This document shows positions 12,607-24,042 of a DNA stretch of 64,000 nt, piece by piece. Each line of letters starts with the position of its first letter. The stretch's first letter is position 1. The DNA is from Cryptomeria japonica (Eukaryota; Streptophyta; Pinopsida; Cupressales; Cupressaceae), in the NCBI RefSeq assembly GCF_030272615.1, contig NC_081410.1:115765140-115829139 (forward strand). Reading direction: 5' to 3'. A program made the position numbers and the translations under genes. The notes under the pieces are model-generated. The model was given only the letters and a program-made list of their open reading frames with translations, made no database searches and was not told where the DNA came from.

Positions 12607-13122
12607 ATGGACATGGAAATGGAGTTGAACAAAGGAAAAATGAGCGCCAGCAGCATCATTCCTCCGAGGCTGGAGGATGCAGGCCTGGAAGACTGTGCAC
12701 TTTCTACAGAGGGCATCAGAGAAGCATTCCTCAGAGCCGCAGAGGCTGTTAAATCCACAATCTTCAACGAAGATGATGGGGACTGCATTGAAGATGGGGG
12801 GCCCTCAAATGGGGAATGGACTGATGAACTGCAAGACTATTCCACAGATGAAGGAAAGGGAGATCACAGCTGTGTGGAGCCTCTTGTTGGGGGCCTTGTG
12901 GAGGAAGGCAAGGATAAAGTTGTTGAAATTGGGGTGGATGGGGATGTTGGGGATGATCTCGTTGATTCGGGTCTACCTAAGGAGAAGCATCCCGGGGAAG
13001 AAGATGGAGATGGGGGTTGTGTTCCAGGTCTTAAAGGGTTGTTGCCTGATCCACCCCAGGTTGAAAAAGATGATGGTGAGAAAAAGGAAGAAGGCCCAAC
13101 ACTTGCAGAATGCTATGTGTAG
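12607..13122 (+). CDS. Acidic 171-residue protein of unknown function (possible host gene)
   Basis: This is the only ORF in the window that looks like a host gene rather than transposon debris. It opens at ATG 12607 (MDMEMELNKG) just where composition turns from very AT-rich to balanced, and runs 171 codons to TAG at 13120. A second in-frame ATG follows at 12613. The N-terminal part has a likely amphipathic helix (STEGIREAFLRAAEAVKS, residues about 38-55). The rest is very rich in Asp, Glu and Gly, with Lys/Glu clusters near the end, so it is probably disordered. No signal peptide, membrane segment or catalytic motif is visible. It may be a single-exon gene or one exon of a longer gene. Family not recognised; no function claimed. 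Confidence 0.6.
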   Translation: MDMEMELNKGKMSASSIIPPRLEDAGLEDCALSTEGIREAFLRAAEAVKSTIFNEDDGDCIEDGGPSNGEWTDELQDYSTDEGKGDHSCVEPLVGGLVEEGKDKVVEIGVDGDVGDDLVDSGLPKEKHPGEEDGDGGCVPGLKGLLPDPPQVEKDDGEKKEEGPTLAECYV

Positions 13123-16100
13123 GCAAGTGGGTTATTTTTAAAATTTTCTTTTGATTAGGTACTTCTCTTGTAAAAAAATGTTAATTGGATAGGTTGGGTG
13201 ACACCCAGTTGTTACTTTTGTTCTGTGCAAAATGCAAAAGTTCTTATGGCATAGCTCTCTGTGGTTGATTGGTATTTATCATGGAATGAAAAACAATTTG
13301 TAGCTTTAACATTCAGTTGAATGTGATGGAGTTCATTGACATGGATGTGCAGATTATAGCAAATATGTATGAAATTTTCTATTTGCGCGGACTTTTGTTG
13401 TTTTGAATTTCATGTTCTTTGATCTCATGATCATGTAAACTCAAAAAATCAGAAGTATGTTGTTCCCGTAGGTTTTCCTTAACCTGTCGATTCTATATAC
13501 ATATGTTTGTAAATCTTTGGATGAACATGAATGTTTTCATTTTTCTTTTTCACTGAAGGTATCTTAAGGTTGACCAACCTTAAACCCAAAAAGAAAATTG
13601 TTGGTGAAATCAGAACACCTGGTTGGCGTTAACTGATCAAACTAGAAAAGTAAAATCATAATCATAGATATTCCGAGTGACTATTTTTTTGCATTCATAG
13701 AGCAATTTCTCCTTCCTTCCCTGTAGAACTGCATTTAACTGGAGCACCACAGGCTGCGTAATCCCTTCACACCATTGATCTTGCCGAATCTGATCTCTTA
13801 ATAAATGAAGAGTCGGAGTATAATGTTCTGAACATTATTTGAAAGTGGAGACAAACTCCACTGTCTTAGTATGCTTCTCTTACTGCTCTCAGTCTTATCC
13901 TATCCTGTCTCTTTTTCCTCTCCTCAGTCAAATAGACTGGTTTATTTTCAAAGGATGAAGGGAACATCAGTCATCTTTGCTAGGATGATACTAAAGTTTA
14001 TTTTTTCTTTCCAAGCAAACCGTGGAGTTAATCAAACTGATTATCTACAATATTGCCAAGCATTAGCCACATCATCGAGGTTCAAGTACCTCATTGAAAG
14101 TAAAAACTGGGATTACAGGAGTACTTATGAGAAAAGGCTGCAACGAACAAACTGATCAAGCCTGCTACGAAGCAAACAATTCCAATGTTCTACATCCCTG
14201 CAAAATAAAACTATTTCTTAACCTTTTCTTTGAACTGAGCCTTAAATTTTGGTGCCTATTAATTGGAACTGAAATAAGGAGGCAGAGAAAGAGCGGTGGG
14301 CTTATTAACCGAAAACAAATTTTTCTCTTTGACTGAAATTACAAAGGGCTCTTCAAGCATAAAAATGAAATTTTTTACTTATCAATGTTACCAAGTATAG
14401 ACAAACAACGAATAAAATTCAAGCAAAAAGCTCTCTCATTACTTATCTTTTCTGCCTCACCGAAAATATGTGGTTTGTGGGAAAGTTTAACTTAATATGG
14501 GCTCAGTTCATGCATGAAGGGAAATCATTGAGCAAATTTACTCCATTCATTTCACAGAGTAGAGTGCAATAGAAGTTTCACCCACACGTGGCATTATTTC
14601 ATTCCCCACAATTGAAATCACGAATCCGTTTTTTAATACATAATTGAGTGCAGGATCAAGCAAATTAGTCTCAGCCATATTCTACCATATCCTCCTCCAG
14701 TTTCATTTTCTTTAAAAAGAAGTAAAATTATTTTCACCTTTCAATCTTTCTATTTCTCTTTTGTACAATCTTACAGATATTAATATATTCCGACGAGGGA
14801 AAGGGTGAGTACAAGCCTGCTTTCTGGCCTTGGACTTCTCCACCACTTATATTAGTCTGTTATGAAAGCCATCATAAATCATTTCCTCCTAAAACGATGA
14901 TAAGATATCTCCAAAGTTTGTTTTCACCTTTGATTTCCTGAAATGTGATATTTGTTTATAGTCATGCAGGGTCTTTAATTAACATTGAGTCTCATTCCAA
15001 TCAAAGTTTTTGTTTTACTCATTTCTGATTATCAATCTTATTCCTTCCATTAGAGCCTTTGCTTTTGCCTGTGTGCACTGACCCTAGGTGCATTGAAAAC
15101 GTTAAAGGAAGTTGGCCATCATAATCTCTACCCTTCCTCCTGTTATTCCTGAGTTTCCTTTCGCTGGCCCATCAAAATTTAGTTTAATCCACTCAGAATG
15201 TTTCTCACACACATATCCTTAGGCTTTTTCACCCTCTTTCCATTGAGCTCATTATTGGATACTTTAATCACGACCCATCTTTTTAGAAAACGTTTCTCCC
15301 ACATATGCCCTTAGGCTTTTTCAACCTATTTCCATTGGACTCATTATTGGCTACTTTAATCATGACTCATCTTTTTAGAAAAGGTTTCTTTCACATATAT
15401 CCTTAGGCTTTTTCAACCTAATTCCATTGGACTCATTATTGGGTACTTTAATCAGAAACATCTTTTCGGGAGCACTCTATTGTGGATTTCTTTTACAACT
15501 GATTTGATTTAGTATCAGCTTTGGTCGTTTTGCCTTCTATATATATTTCTTTTTTATTTTGTTTGGAATCACTTTAGGTGCTCTTTCTTGACCTATTGTA
15601 CCTGATGCAGAAATCTTCTTTTGCTCTATCTCACATACTTTGTTCCAACAGTTAATGGATCAAAACACAATCTACAGGTCGATGAAAGGAAATTAACTAA
15701 CACACATTACAGCAACTGAGTAATAGTCTTTTAAACAAAAACACAGCTGAAAATACAGTGGAAGAGCTCCTGTAAGCTGCAGTCAATATACAGTGAATTG
15801 CATTTATTTCCCAGAAAAAGTCCCAAGCTTTTTATACAAATTTTCTATTTAATTCTTTCTAATCTCCAAACTCCTAAAACCAACTTCCAAACCCAAATTT
15901 ATGGGTTTAACTCTACAGCCTAGTAGCATTACAATGACAAATCCTATTTTAACTCTCTAATCCGAAAATATAGATTAGTTGATAACCATTTCCTTGTCCC
16001 TCAACAAAAACAGAGCAGTTGAACAAACTGCTAATTTTAGTAAGGTAAAATCCTAAAAATACTGAACAGAAAAGTGAAATATCGGAAAGTGGAAGATGTC

Positions 16101-17529
16101 TTTGTTGAAGGTTCTGTGCATCCTCCTCTTCATCTCTTTAGAATTTTGAACCTCCTGCTTCAATGTCATATCCTTGAGTTGTTTGGCTGTCCTTCAGCAA
16201 GTTAGGCTCTTGGATCCAAAGGAATCTAGCATGCCTTCCCAGTTAAGAAAATACAGCGTATATGCCCTAGACTGTGAAGCAGCAATTTGGCATCTAACAC
16301 TTGTTCAATCTGCTTTCTTTTCTTCTTGGGTAAGTGCTTGGTCCAATTGTTGTTTTCCTTCTCGTGTTACTCATCATTCATCTGATAATCACTCATCCCA
16401 GCAGACTGTGATGAATAACTGTCAGCAACATTAAAAATAGGAATGATGTCCAAGTCCTCAAACAGATCAATCAGGTAAGAATTGTTATTTATCCTCTATA
16501 ATTTTCAAGTCTCAATTTTCTTGGGCTTCAACTTGTTGTAGGCACCTTGAGGATGCCTCTCATTGCACAAATGTACCTGTTGATGGCCAAATTGACACAT
16601 GTAAACACAGGCAAAGTGGGATCACTTTACCTCCCATAGAAAAGTAGGAAACATAAAATCTACTGTCTTCCAGGGTCTAGCGACTTGGGTCGCAACAATT
16701 CTGTTTATCACAGTGGTCAACATGGTTTGTAAGGGGCCTACTGGTTGCTTTTATCCAAACTGAAATGTTTGTCTGATCTAATCCTGCTATAACAAAGATT
16801 TTTAAAGAAACTTCAAAAGACTGGACAGGGTATGCAAGAGAAAATGTGATCAATACTCAAATAACTGATTTCATTTAACTAATTATCAAAGAGATTATAG
16901 TAACTATTAACACTCAGACTTGTTTGTCACGACCCCACCATAAACAAGAAGACACAGCACATGGAAAAATCTTCTTAATCTAAGACCACACAATTTTCCC
17001 ATAGAAGACAGCACAGGCCTTTAATCCACATTGGCAAAGAGGGCAGTGATTCCAACATAATATCGACTGGGTTGAGGGATAATTAAGACCAAGTGAAGTT
17101 TAGTTGTGAATAATTTACAAATGTTGCAATCAACTAAAGGCTAAGGGATACGAAGACAAGAGACATCTCTTTTGCAAATAGATACCCGTAGGAAGAGACA
17201 TACCTCTTTCCCCGATGGGAAGATATAAGTATCCATTTTGACCTCCAAACGAAGGCATCAATAACAGATTCAAGCACTAGCAGCAATCAATAAAAGAACA
17301 CATACCCAGGATCAGGAAAAGACCATTGTGAGCAGCAAATATGAATCAAGATCAGACCTATAACAGATCAGATCCAGATCTATTATGGTATTACTAATTA
17401 TCTTTGTGGTATATGTTTAGCCTATGCACTATAAGATAACATTTATAATATAATCTCTTATACAAGTTGAATGTAAAATACATATGCGTGAACATAAATC
17501 TGTTGTAACCTCACAGGCAATCGTGCAGG
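13123..17529. other. Intergenic stretch with no recognised gene
   Basis: The first few hundred bases are likely 3' flank of the acidic-protein ORF. Open frames at 13871-14155 and 16174-16434 have no recognisable domain or homologous neighbour. The only clear structure is the 92-bp tandem repeat at 15201-15467. Confidence 0.5.
15201..15467. repeat. 92-bp tandem repeat, about 2.9 copies
   Basis: Copies start at 15201, 15293 and 15385, each opening with TTTCT and containing CTTAGGCTTTTTCA and CATTATTGG. The period is exactly 92 bp twice; the third copy fades at about 15467. Confidence 0.9.
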
Positions 17530-18025
17530 TAAGGGAAGAAGGTGTAAGAAAGGGGAGCAGTTATAAGATCGCCATCTAAGTAGGCCACCCCGAGTCGATG
17601 TCCAATGTGCCTATCACTGGGGCCAAGAGGGTGAGTGTCCGCTCTTGGGCTTAGATAGATAGATTACGAGACCCCATTGTTATCTCCTCACTTAACTCTA
17701 CGATGATTGACTATTGACTATTGACTATTGCCTATTGACTATTGACTATTGACTATTGACTATTGCCTATTGCCTATTGACTATTGACTATTGACTATTG
17801 ACTATTGACTATCGACTATTGACTTAAAAGGGATGAAGCATGAATAGGGAAAGCAGATACAAGCACCCCACTAGGTAGGCCACCTTGAGTGAATATCCAA
17901 TGTGCCTTTCATTGGGGCCAAGAGGGTCAGTGTCTACTCTTGGACTTAGTGCAGGAATGACTTCGGGCGGACCTATCATGCTTCCTTCTCCAAACCCTAT
18001 GGTGGTTGAATACTAGGTAGTAGTA
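17530..18025. repeat. About 297-bp imperfect tandem duplication
   Basis: Unit 1 (17530-17826) and unit 2 (from 17827) share an aligned core, 17576-17654 and 17871-17949, containing TCCAATGTGCCT, GGGGCCAAGAGGGT and CTCTTGG. Further words match on either side, including CTACGATGATTGA in unit 1 against CTATGGTGGTTGA in unit 2. The heptamer array listed next lies only in unit 1. Confidence 0.75.
17708..17824. repeat. Heptanucleotide minisatellite (TGACTAT)n, about 17 units
   Basis: A 7-bp unit is repeated about 17 times with a few TGCCTAT variants and one TCGACTAT. It is not the plant telomere unit TTTAGGG. It sits where unit 2 of the surrounding duplication has only a single TTGAATACTA-like word, so it expanded after the duplication. 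Confidence 0.95.
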
Positions 18026-19009
18026 TAGATATGGTCTATTTTATTGATTTGAGATAACTACATGTTCTCATCTAACCCTAATGATTGAAAAGTATATATG
18101 TATATATAACTGGTTGTGGTTGCAGGATTTAAATCAAGGTTTATCATGTTAAAAAGGATATTTTACGTGGTAAATATATATCTCTAACCATATCTCATCT
18201 CTTGCTTTAATTGCATTTGTGAATTTAGGGCAAATTCTAAGGTAAATCTAGAAGGGGACATTACGTTGTTGTAAACACAATATATATTAGTAAATTGTGA
18301 GATTCAAAGGATTTTTGAGGAACATTCATACATTTAACTCCAATTACCACATTCCATACACGAATTAGAATTAAATTCAACGAATCTTGGATAAGCACAA
18401 TTATCTCTTTTATAATAGGGAATGAAAGCAATTAAGAAAAATACCGCATCACATACAAAGAAGAACAATGGAATTGCAGAACTGGTCAGGTTGTATCTTC
18501 ATTTATCTTAAAAATGTTTCACAAAATCCAGCTTGACTTCACCGGAAATCTGCAGTTCTACAGAGTTTCAGAATTTTCAATAGTAAATTAAAATGCTCAA
18601 GAACACTAACTGCTGAAAATGCTTGAAAAATAAACTAGCTATGGACCTCCAACCTAATCTTGGACCCTCAGAGTGGCCTAGATTTTTCATTTTATAATCC
18701 ACAAGAAGAAAGAAACTCCCGCCCAAAAACATGCAAATTGGGAGTTAGGTTAGCATACAAGCTGCCGTCCCAAAATGAGTCCTATTTTGTCTCTAGTTCC
18801 CCCCAAAATCATTGACCAACTCAAATGTTGACTCCCAGTTAAGTGAAAGACTCGAAAATGCTTGCTTAATGATCCTAAGGGACTCTTCCAAAGAATAAAT
18901 AATTTTACATTAAAGAATATTCCCTTTTTCAAAATTTTAACTATTGCCATTGTACCATTTCTGGTGTTTGTCAGATGCTTTGAAGCTAGAATTAGATGAA
19001 CATTAGTAA

Positions 19010-20095
19010 TCCCTCAGTATTATCTTGTTGCTGCAGCATCTTGGGAGGAGGAATGGTGCCTTTGGAAAACCAAAGACACTAATGTATGTAGATCTTGGGA
19101 ATCGGATATACTGAAATCTCCATTTTTTTATCAATGCCATAGATTCTTGGCTCATCTTGTAGCCTGCATCCCCAGTTGGTTAATCATTGCATTTAGAAAA
19201 GCATCATTGACCCTTTTGAAGTGGCTCTCTGCTTTCTTGTACTCCAACTGAGCATAGAATTCACACATTTTGCTTTGTCCTTGGGCTTCTTCCCTGATCC
19301 CTTATGTGCTGAGCCCTAAAAAGTTGCCCATCCTAGCTACTAGATAAACCACATAAGAAGACATATAGAATCTTTTGGTATTAACCACAGTGGTTAACTG
19401 GGCATGGAGTTGGTTTGAGATAATTTGTTCCCAATCCAAATAGTCCACCTCCTTAAGAATAACATTGATGTATTTGAACTTCCAAGTCTCATAAGTCCTT
19501 GACTTTTCTTTCCCCATTGCTTTGCTCAAAAGGTTTATGATATCTGCAACCTCTGGGATGAAATTTGCTTAAGTGAGTAGTCTCATCTGACTCATACATG
19601 GTTTTAACTTTTTTGTTGAGCCTCAGTCATCATCTTAAGTTCCCTATGAGGGGGCAAGACAAATGTTGCTCTAACTTATAATCATAGCAACAGTGAAATC
19701 CACTATTTCCACTCCATAGGGATATTGGCACTTCCTTGTTCCTGGGTTATAGTTTTGAGCAATAGCTAGGATAAGCTCAAGAGATTGGACAGCCATAGGA
19801 AACTTAGTTGCATGTATCAAGCCAGAATTGGCAATCCTTCTGTACTTAGGAGTGGCATTATCTCCAAAGATATCTTTATCAAGAGCATATAGGTCAATAT
19901 GACCAATCTCTGTAATTTTGGTTTTCTGCAGCTCTGACAAAAACTTTGATACTTAAGGAACCCCTTGAAATTTGTATTTCATGTTTAAGGGGGTTTTGTC
20001 AGCCTTAGTCTTCTTGGTTTTCCTCTCCACCCGTTCCTCTTCTCGAGCAATCTCCACTTCCACTTGTTCTATCTCCTTTGGAGACATTTAAGATA
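19010..20095 (-). pseudogene. Decayed minus-strand ORF of unknown origin
   Basis: Read on the minus strand from an ATG near 20088 there is a charged start (MSPKEIEQVEVEIAREEERV), then a long stretch (19671-19940) containing YRRIANSGLIHATKFP, and, after frameshifts and stops, another (19302-19529) containing WEQIISNQLHAQL. The parts are collinear, so this was once one ORF of at least 300 codons. The Lys/Glu-rich start and lack of enzyme motifs recall Gag-like or accessory retrotransposon proteins, but no family was recognised. Confidence 0.4.
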
Positions 20096-21050
20096 CCTAC
20101 AATACAACAAGATGTCCTTAAGAACCAGAAAAATCCATCGAAATACCCTGAATTACATCAATTCTAGCAATGTTTAGACTTTTGCCATCGCTTGGGTCAT
20201 GGGAGGATAGTTGGATCAAGGATGTGAGTGGATGAAGATTTAGTTTTCAATTGTAGGATCCCTGTGGTCCTGAGATCCTGCAAGGATCTGGTAGGCAGCA
20301 GGAAATTTCCTTAATCATTTGATTTGTTCAGGCACGGAAGTCGGGTAATTGAGAGGATCACTGCTTAGAGGACTCAATAGTTGAAATCCTCACGGGGCTC
20401 GAAGTCCTATAAGGATACAAATATTTGCTTTTGAGTGGATATTGGGAATCGGTACCATGAAGGGATGTAGAAAGTTGATAGTGAGTGGCAGTTCTGCAGG
20501 TGGACCTAGCACTTTACGACAATAGGGGCAAGGTCTCTTTGGGACCCAAAGTCCTGATGGAACTTTTGAAGGTTAAAACTCATAACGGGGAGGTTAGGCC
20601 AGTGGGGTTCTAATAACTTTAATGCTTTGGTGCTTACATCTTTTCAGGGCCCAAAAGTCAGGAAGGTTTTATGTTTAGTTCAGTTCAATGATCCCTTTGG
20701 GGCTTGAGGTCCCAAAGGGACTTTAACGTGTGAATATTTTAACCTTTGAATTTTCCTAGGACATGGTTTTAGTTGTGTTCTAATGGCGATTAAGGGGTCC
20801 AGGCGAAACCCAAACTTCTGAAAGGAGGAAATGAACACTCCTTAAGAATTTGGTTTTAGAACCTAAGACACAGGGTCATGAAGGTTGTGGGAGGAGCCAT
20901 TTATTGAACTCGAACTAATCTAACCCTAATCTAACTCTGAGCTAATTCTAAACCCAACCAGATCAAAAATAACAAGCAGGAAGAAGACAAAGCAAAAAAA
21001 AGGGGAAACAAGCGACACACCAAAACAAGAGCTACTTTGGGTTCATTGCA
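20096..21050. other. Noncoding stretch with weakly repeated phrases
   Basis: No gene is supported. Short related phrases (GGGCTCGAAGTCCT, GGGACCCAAAGTCCT, GGGCCCAAAAGTCAGG, GGGCTTGAGGTCCC) recur between about 20395 and 20720 at uneven spacing, suggesting a decayed tandem array. Confidence 0.4.
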
Positions 21051-21840
21051 GCGCCAATTCAAAATGCTGGACATATCAGTTCATGGTTCCTTTGGCACAG
21101 GTAAAGGTCTATATTTTGCTGCCCTTCTTTTGCAACTTGACACACTCTACTAGCAACAACAAAACCTCTTAATTTCTCTTCTCATATTTGGCCAAAATAA
21201 TATTTCACTCACTAATCTGAAATTCTATCCCTTTCGAAGTGTTTCCTCAACCCACTTGAGTGCATGTCTTTGACTAACTTTTTTTTCCTTGATGCAAGGG
21301 GAATGCAAAGTTTAGATCCCTTAAACAAAAAAATTCATCTACTAATAAAAAGTCTTCAAATGAATGCATACTTGTATGGTCTTGACCACATAGAATTGCA
21401 TAAATGCTGCTATGATTCGTTTGCATAGTCACTCTTCATTTCTTCAAAGCCAACCGATTCTTTACCCGTTACAACCAGCAATTGACACCATCTGCTTAAG
21501 GCATCAGACACTGCGTTGGTTTTACTAGTCCAATGCTGCACAACCAATACATATGCCTGCAAAAATGAAGCCCTTTTGGCATGTTTTCAGTGTGGCTTAC
21601 CTTGGGAATTTATTTCTTCAAGGTTGATTATCGATCACCAAAATGAATTTCCTATGTATAAGATAGCGCCTCCAATATTTTAATGTATGCAACACAGAGT
21701 AGAATTCCTTATAATAAGTGCTATACATTCTTTAGCTTCATTTTATTTCTCGCTGAACTTCAATAGCCTTTTCTTTGAGCTGTTCAAAGCTCACATCAGC
21801 TGTTTTTGTCAAAATAAAAACATCCCTGTTGTACAATCAC
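21050..21840 (-). pseudogene. Ty3/gypsy pol remnant (RT end, RNase H, integrase start)
   Basis: The minus strand reads, in order and across several frameshifts: an RT-connection piece (TKTADVSFEQLKEKA near 21800), an RNase H start (FSEK, then STYYKEFY-like and LHTLKYWRRYLIHRKFIL near 21640-21720), the RNase H end (TNAVSDALSRW near 21510), a linker (GFEEMKSDYA), an integrase N-terminal piece (LCIPLASRKK near 21290) and VCQVAKEG near 21130. This order and these words are diagnostic of Ty3/gypsy Pol. A segment of RT between SFEQLKEKA and FSEK is missing. No LTRs for it were found. Confidence 0.75.
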
Positions 21841-23469
21841 CCAAGGGTGCACTTATACTGCTGAAATTACTAATTAATCTCTTATAAAAATTACTTAGTT
21901 TTCTTTTGCTTGAATTTGCGTGCGGACAGTAAATCTGTTTGTTTAGACGGTTTTTACTTTAAGAAATATATCATTTTGTTGAAATGATTTTTTCCTATAT
22001 GGATGTCCAGTTTTTCAGATTTGTAAATATCATCACCGAACAGTTATGTTGAAGAATTAAAATTCAGAAGATATATGAAATGAGATGAGATGAGACGACT
22101 TGTATGTTTTCAGGCTGAAGTGGTTTGTGGGATCTATCAAAGTAAATCCACTTGTTCAATGAGGATTCTTCAATAGAGATCATTTTACAGGGGTTGACAT
22201 TATGATGCAGATAAGAGTATTTTCTTTATTTCAATCTGATCCAACTGGGTGTGGTAAGCCCTCTTACAAGGAATACTATTGGGCTTGTATCAGTAAGATG
22301 TTTGGGCTTTTCTAAGAGTAAAACATTTGCGGTTTTACTGTCTCTAAGGATGCAGTGATGGCAGGTGGCTGGGGTAATTCGTCATGCCATTGCGTGTAAT
22401 ACCCAAGCCATCAGCACTAGCGTGTATCCCCAGTTGAAAGAATTTCTGAGAAAATTAGCTTGAACTTGGGACAGATTCCCATTATGATTGAAATTAGAGA
22501 TTTTGATCAGGATTCAGATCTATTGGATGGTATAAACCCTCGTATCGGTGATAGAATTGGGCTATAGGACATGAGACTGGTGGCTATGCTATCGGTGATA
22601 GAATTGGGCTATAGGACATGAGACTGGTGGCTATGCTTTGTTGGCCTAGTGTTTTGGGCCTTAAGCCTCATCAGTTTAAAATCGATTATAAATTAGACAT
22701 GGATAATAAAAATTATGCTTCGGTTTGCTGTCATATTGGATTGCGTTATATGGATAATGTTGTTACGTTTTAATTTTCACTCTCTTTATAAATTGTACCC
22801 GATTCAAGTGCAGCAGTTCCTGTTCCAGGACAAACATCTTAGCTGTAGCAATTTGTGCTCTTTTCTACAAGAAAAATCGTTAGAACTTATTCGCCAGACG
22901 ATTTCCTTTGAATGAGATAAATTTCGTTGGAACTTATGTGCCAAGCTATATCCTGTAAACGAGATATCTAATTACGCTGAGAGGTGTAATGTGCAGCTAC
23001 TGTGGGGGGTTGGTGGCCGTGGTATCTGATGCCAATGACTGAGCTAACAAAAATGTCCGACCTTAAATATAAACTATCAAAGATTTTGTTTTTTTAGCTT
23101 GAAATGGTATAGATTTAGAAAAGTCGTAGCTTTAAAGTTTCAAAAAAATAAATTGATTTTTAGTTTCTATAAGCTTAAGCTAGGTGAATCCAATAGAATG
23201 CATATACATAAACCTAAATTAAATCAACGTAAATCAAATCAGATGACAGCTGGGACTTCTTGATTTAGGATTAAATTGTTATTTTTTTTGGTAAGTAAAT
23301 GTATAGGGGTTCTAGATACACTTAGCTCTAGAACCAATTTGAATGAATATTTCTGTTGCAGTGTGGATTTTGATGTTCTGATACAGGAGAACTGTCATCC
23401 TCAATCTGTGTCGCCTAGAATCCTACAAAGAATTGTAGCAGTTTCTGGGTCACTTCCGCATGCACAGAT
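21841..23469. other. Noncoding stretch with a perfect 47-bp duplication
   Basis: No domain-bearing ORF was found. It contains the 47-bp tandem duplication listed separately. The rightmost part should include the 5' LTR of the degenerate copia element, but it matches the 3' LTR clearly only over about the last 50 bp. Confidence 0.45.
22544..22637. repeat. Perfect 47-bp tandem duplication
   Basis: 22544-22590 (starting ATCGGTGATAGAATTGGG) is repeated without a mismatch at 22591-22637. Perfect identity in otherwise old DNA marks a recent duplication. Confidence 0.95.
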
Positions 23470-23519
23470 CTTTTCCGTGGCCTGAGGAATAGTAATCTGA
23501 TCTGGGCTCTAGAGAAACA

Positions 23520-23533
23520 TGGTATGAAAGCCC
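23520..23533 (+). promoter_or_regulatory. Primer-binding site of the degenerate copia
   Basis: TGGTATGAAAGCCC follows a CA-ending LTR remnant and differs at two bases from the plant tRNA-iMet primer site TGGTATCAGAGCCC. Confidence 0.75.
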
Positions 23534-23653
23534 TAAACTCTGAATACGTATCCAAGGATATTTGACACAGGTTTTAGGACACAAAAGAACAGATTTTAGG
23601 ACACAAAAAAACCAGATTTCAGTTTACAATCTCTTCGAGGGTTCTATTCTACA

Positions 23654-24042
23654 ATGGCAACCGATGTTTGATATGAGGATAGGCTTGAGGGCACCTCCAA
23701 CTACTTGCAGTGGAAGGTTCGGATTACATCAATTCTCAAGGAGAACAGGTTGTGGGCCTATGCTAGTATAGAAGTGGTCCCCCCACGAATGATCCCATTG
23801 CCCTAGATGCACATGAACTCAAGGAGGCCAAGGCGCAAAGGATTATCCTTGATGGGGTAAGACATCACTTGATTCCCTATCTGTCAGGGAAAGACACTGC
23901 TAAGGAAATGTGGGATACACTCATGAAACTATATCAGAGCGACTATCAGAGACGTAAAATGATGCTCAAGGGCAAATTGCACAATACCAAGATGTCAAAA
24001 GGTGAGAGTGCAACATGTTACCTGCCTAGGCAGATGCAGGTC
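23654..24042 (+). pseudogene. Copia gag, N-terminal half (interrupted)
   Basis: From the ATG near 23654 the reading shows a UBN2-type copia Gag: NYLQWKVRI-like near 23700, then MWDTLMKLYQSDYQRR (about 23909) and MSKGESATCY just before the break. Gag forms the particle that packages the RNA. The frame ends at 24042, where element N1 is inserted; the same frame resumes at 31681 after the target duplication (QMQV, then EDELV). There are also stops of its own, for example after ATGTTTGA near the start. Confidence 0.8.
24038..24042. repeat. Left 5-bp target duplication of element N1
   Basis: AGGTC here is repeated at 31676-31680. Removing the element and one copy restores a continuous copia gag frame, which confirms both boundaries. 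Confidence 0.92.

Noticed and set aside
13871-14336. Overlapping ORFs of 94 and 80 codons downstream of the acidic-protein ORF
   Set aside because: Considered as further exons of a host gene, but no domain or splice-consistent link to 12607-13122 could be supported.
16174-16434. 86-codon ORF
   Set aside because: No domain, no neighbouring gene structure and composition like the surrounding noncoding DNA.
17708-17824. Possible interstitial telomere repeat
   Set aside because: The unit is TGACTAT, not TTTAGGG or another known plant telomere unit.
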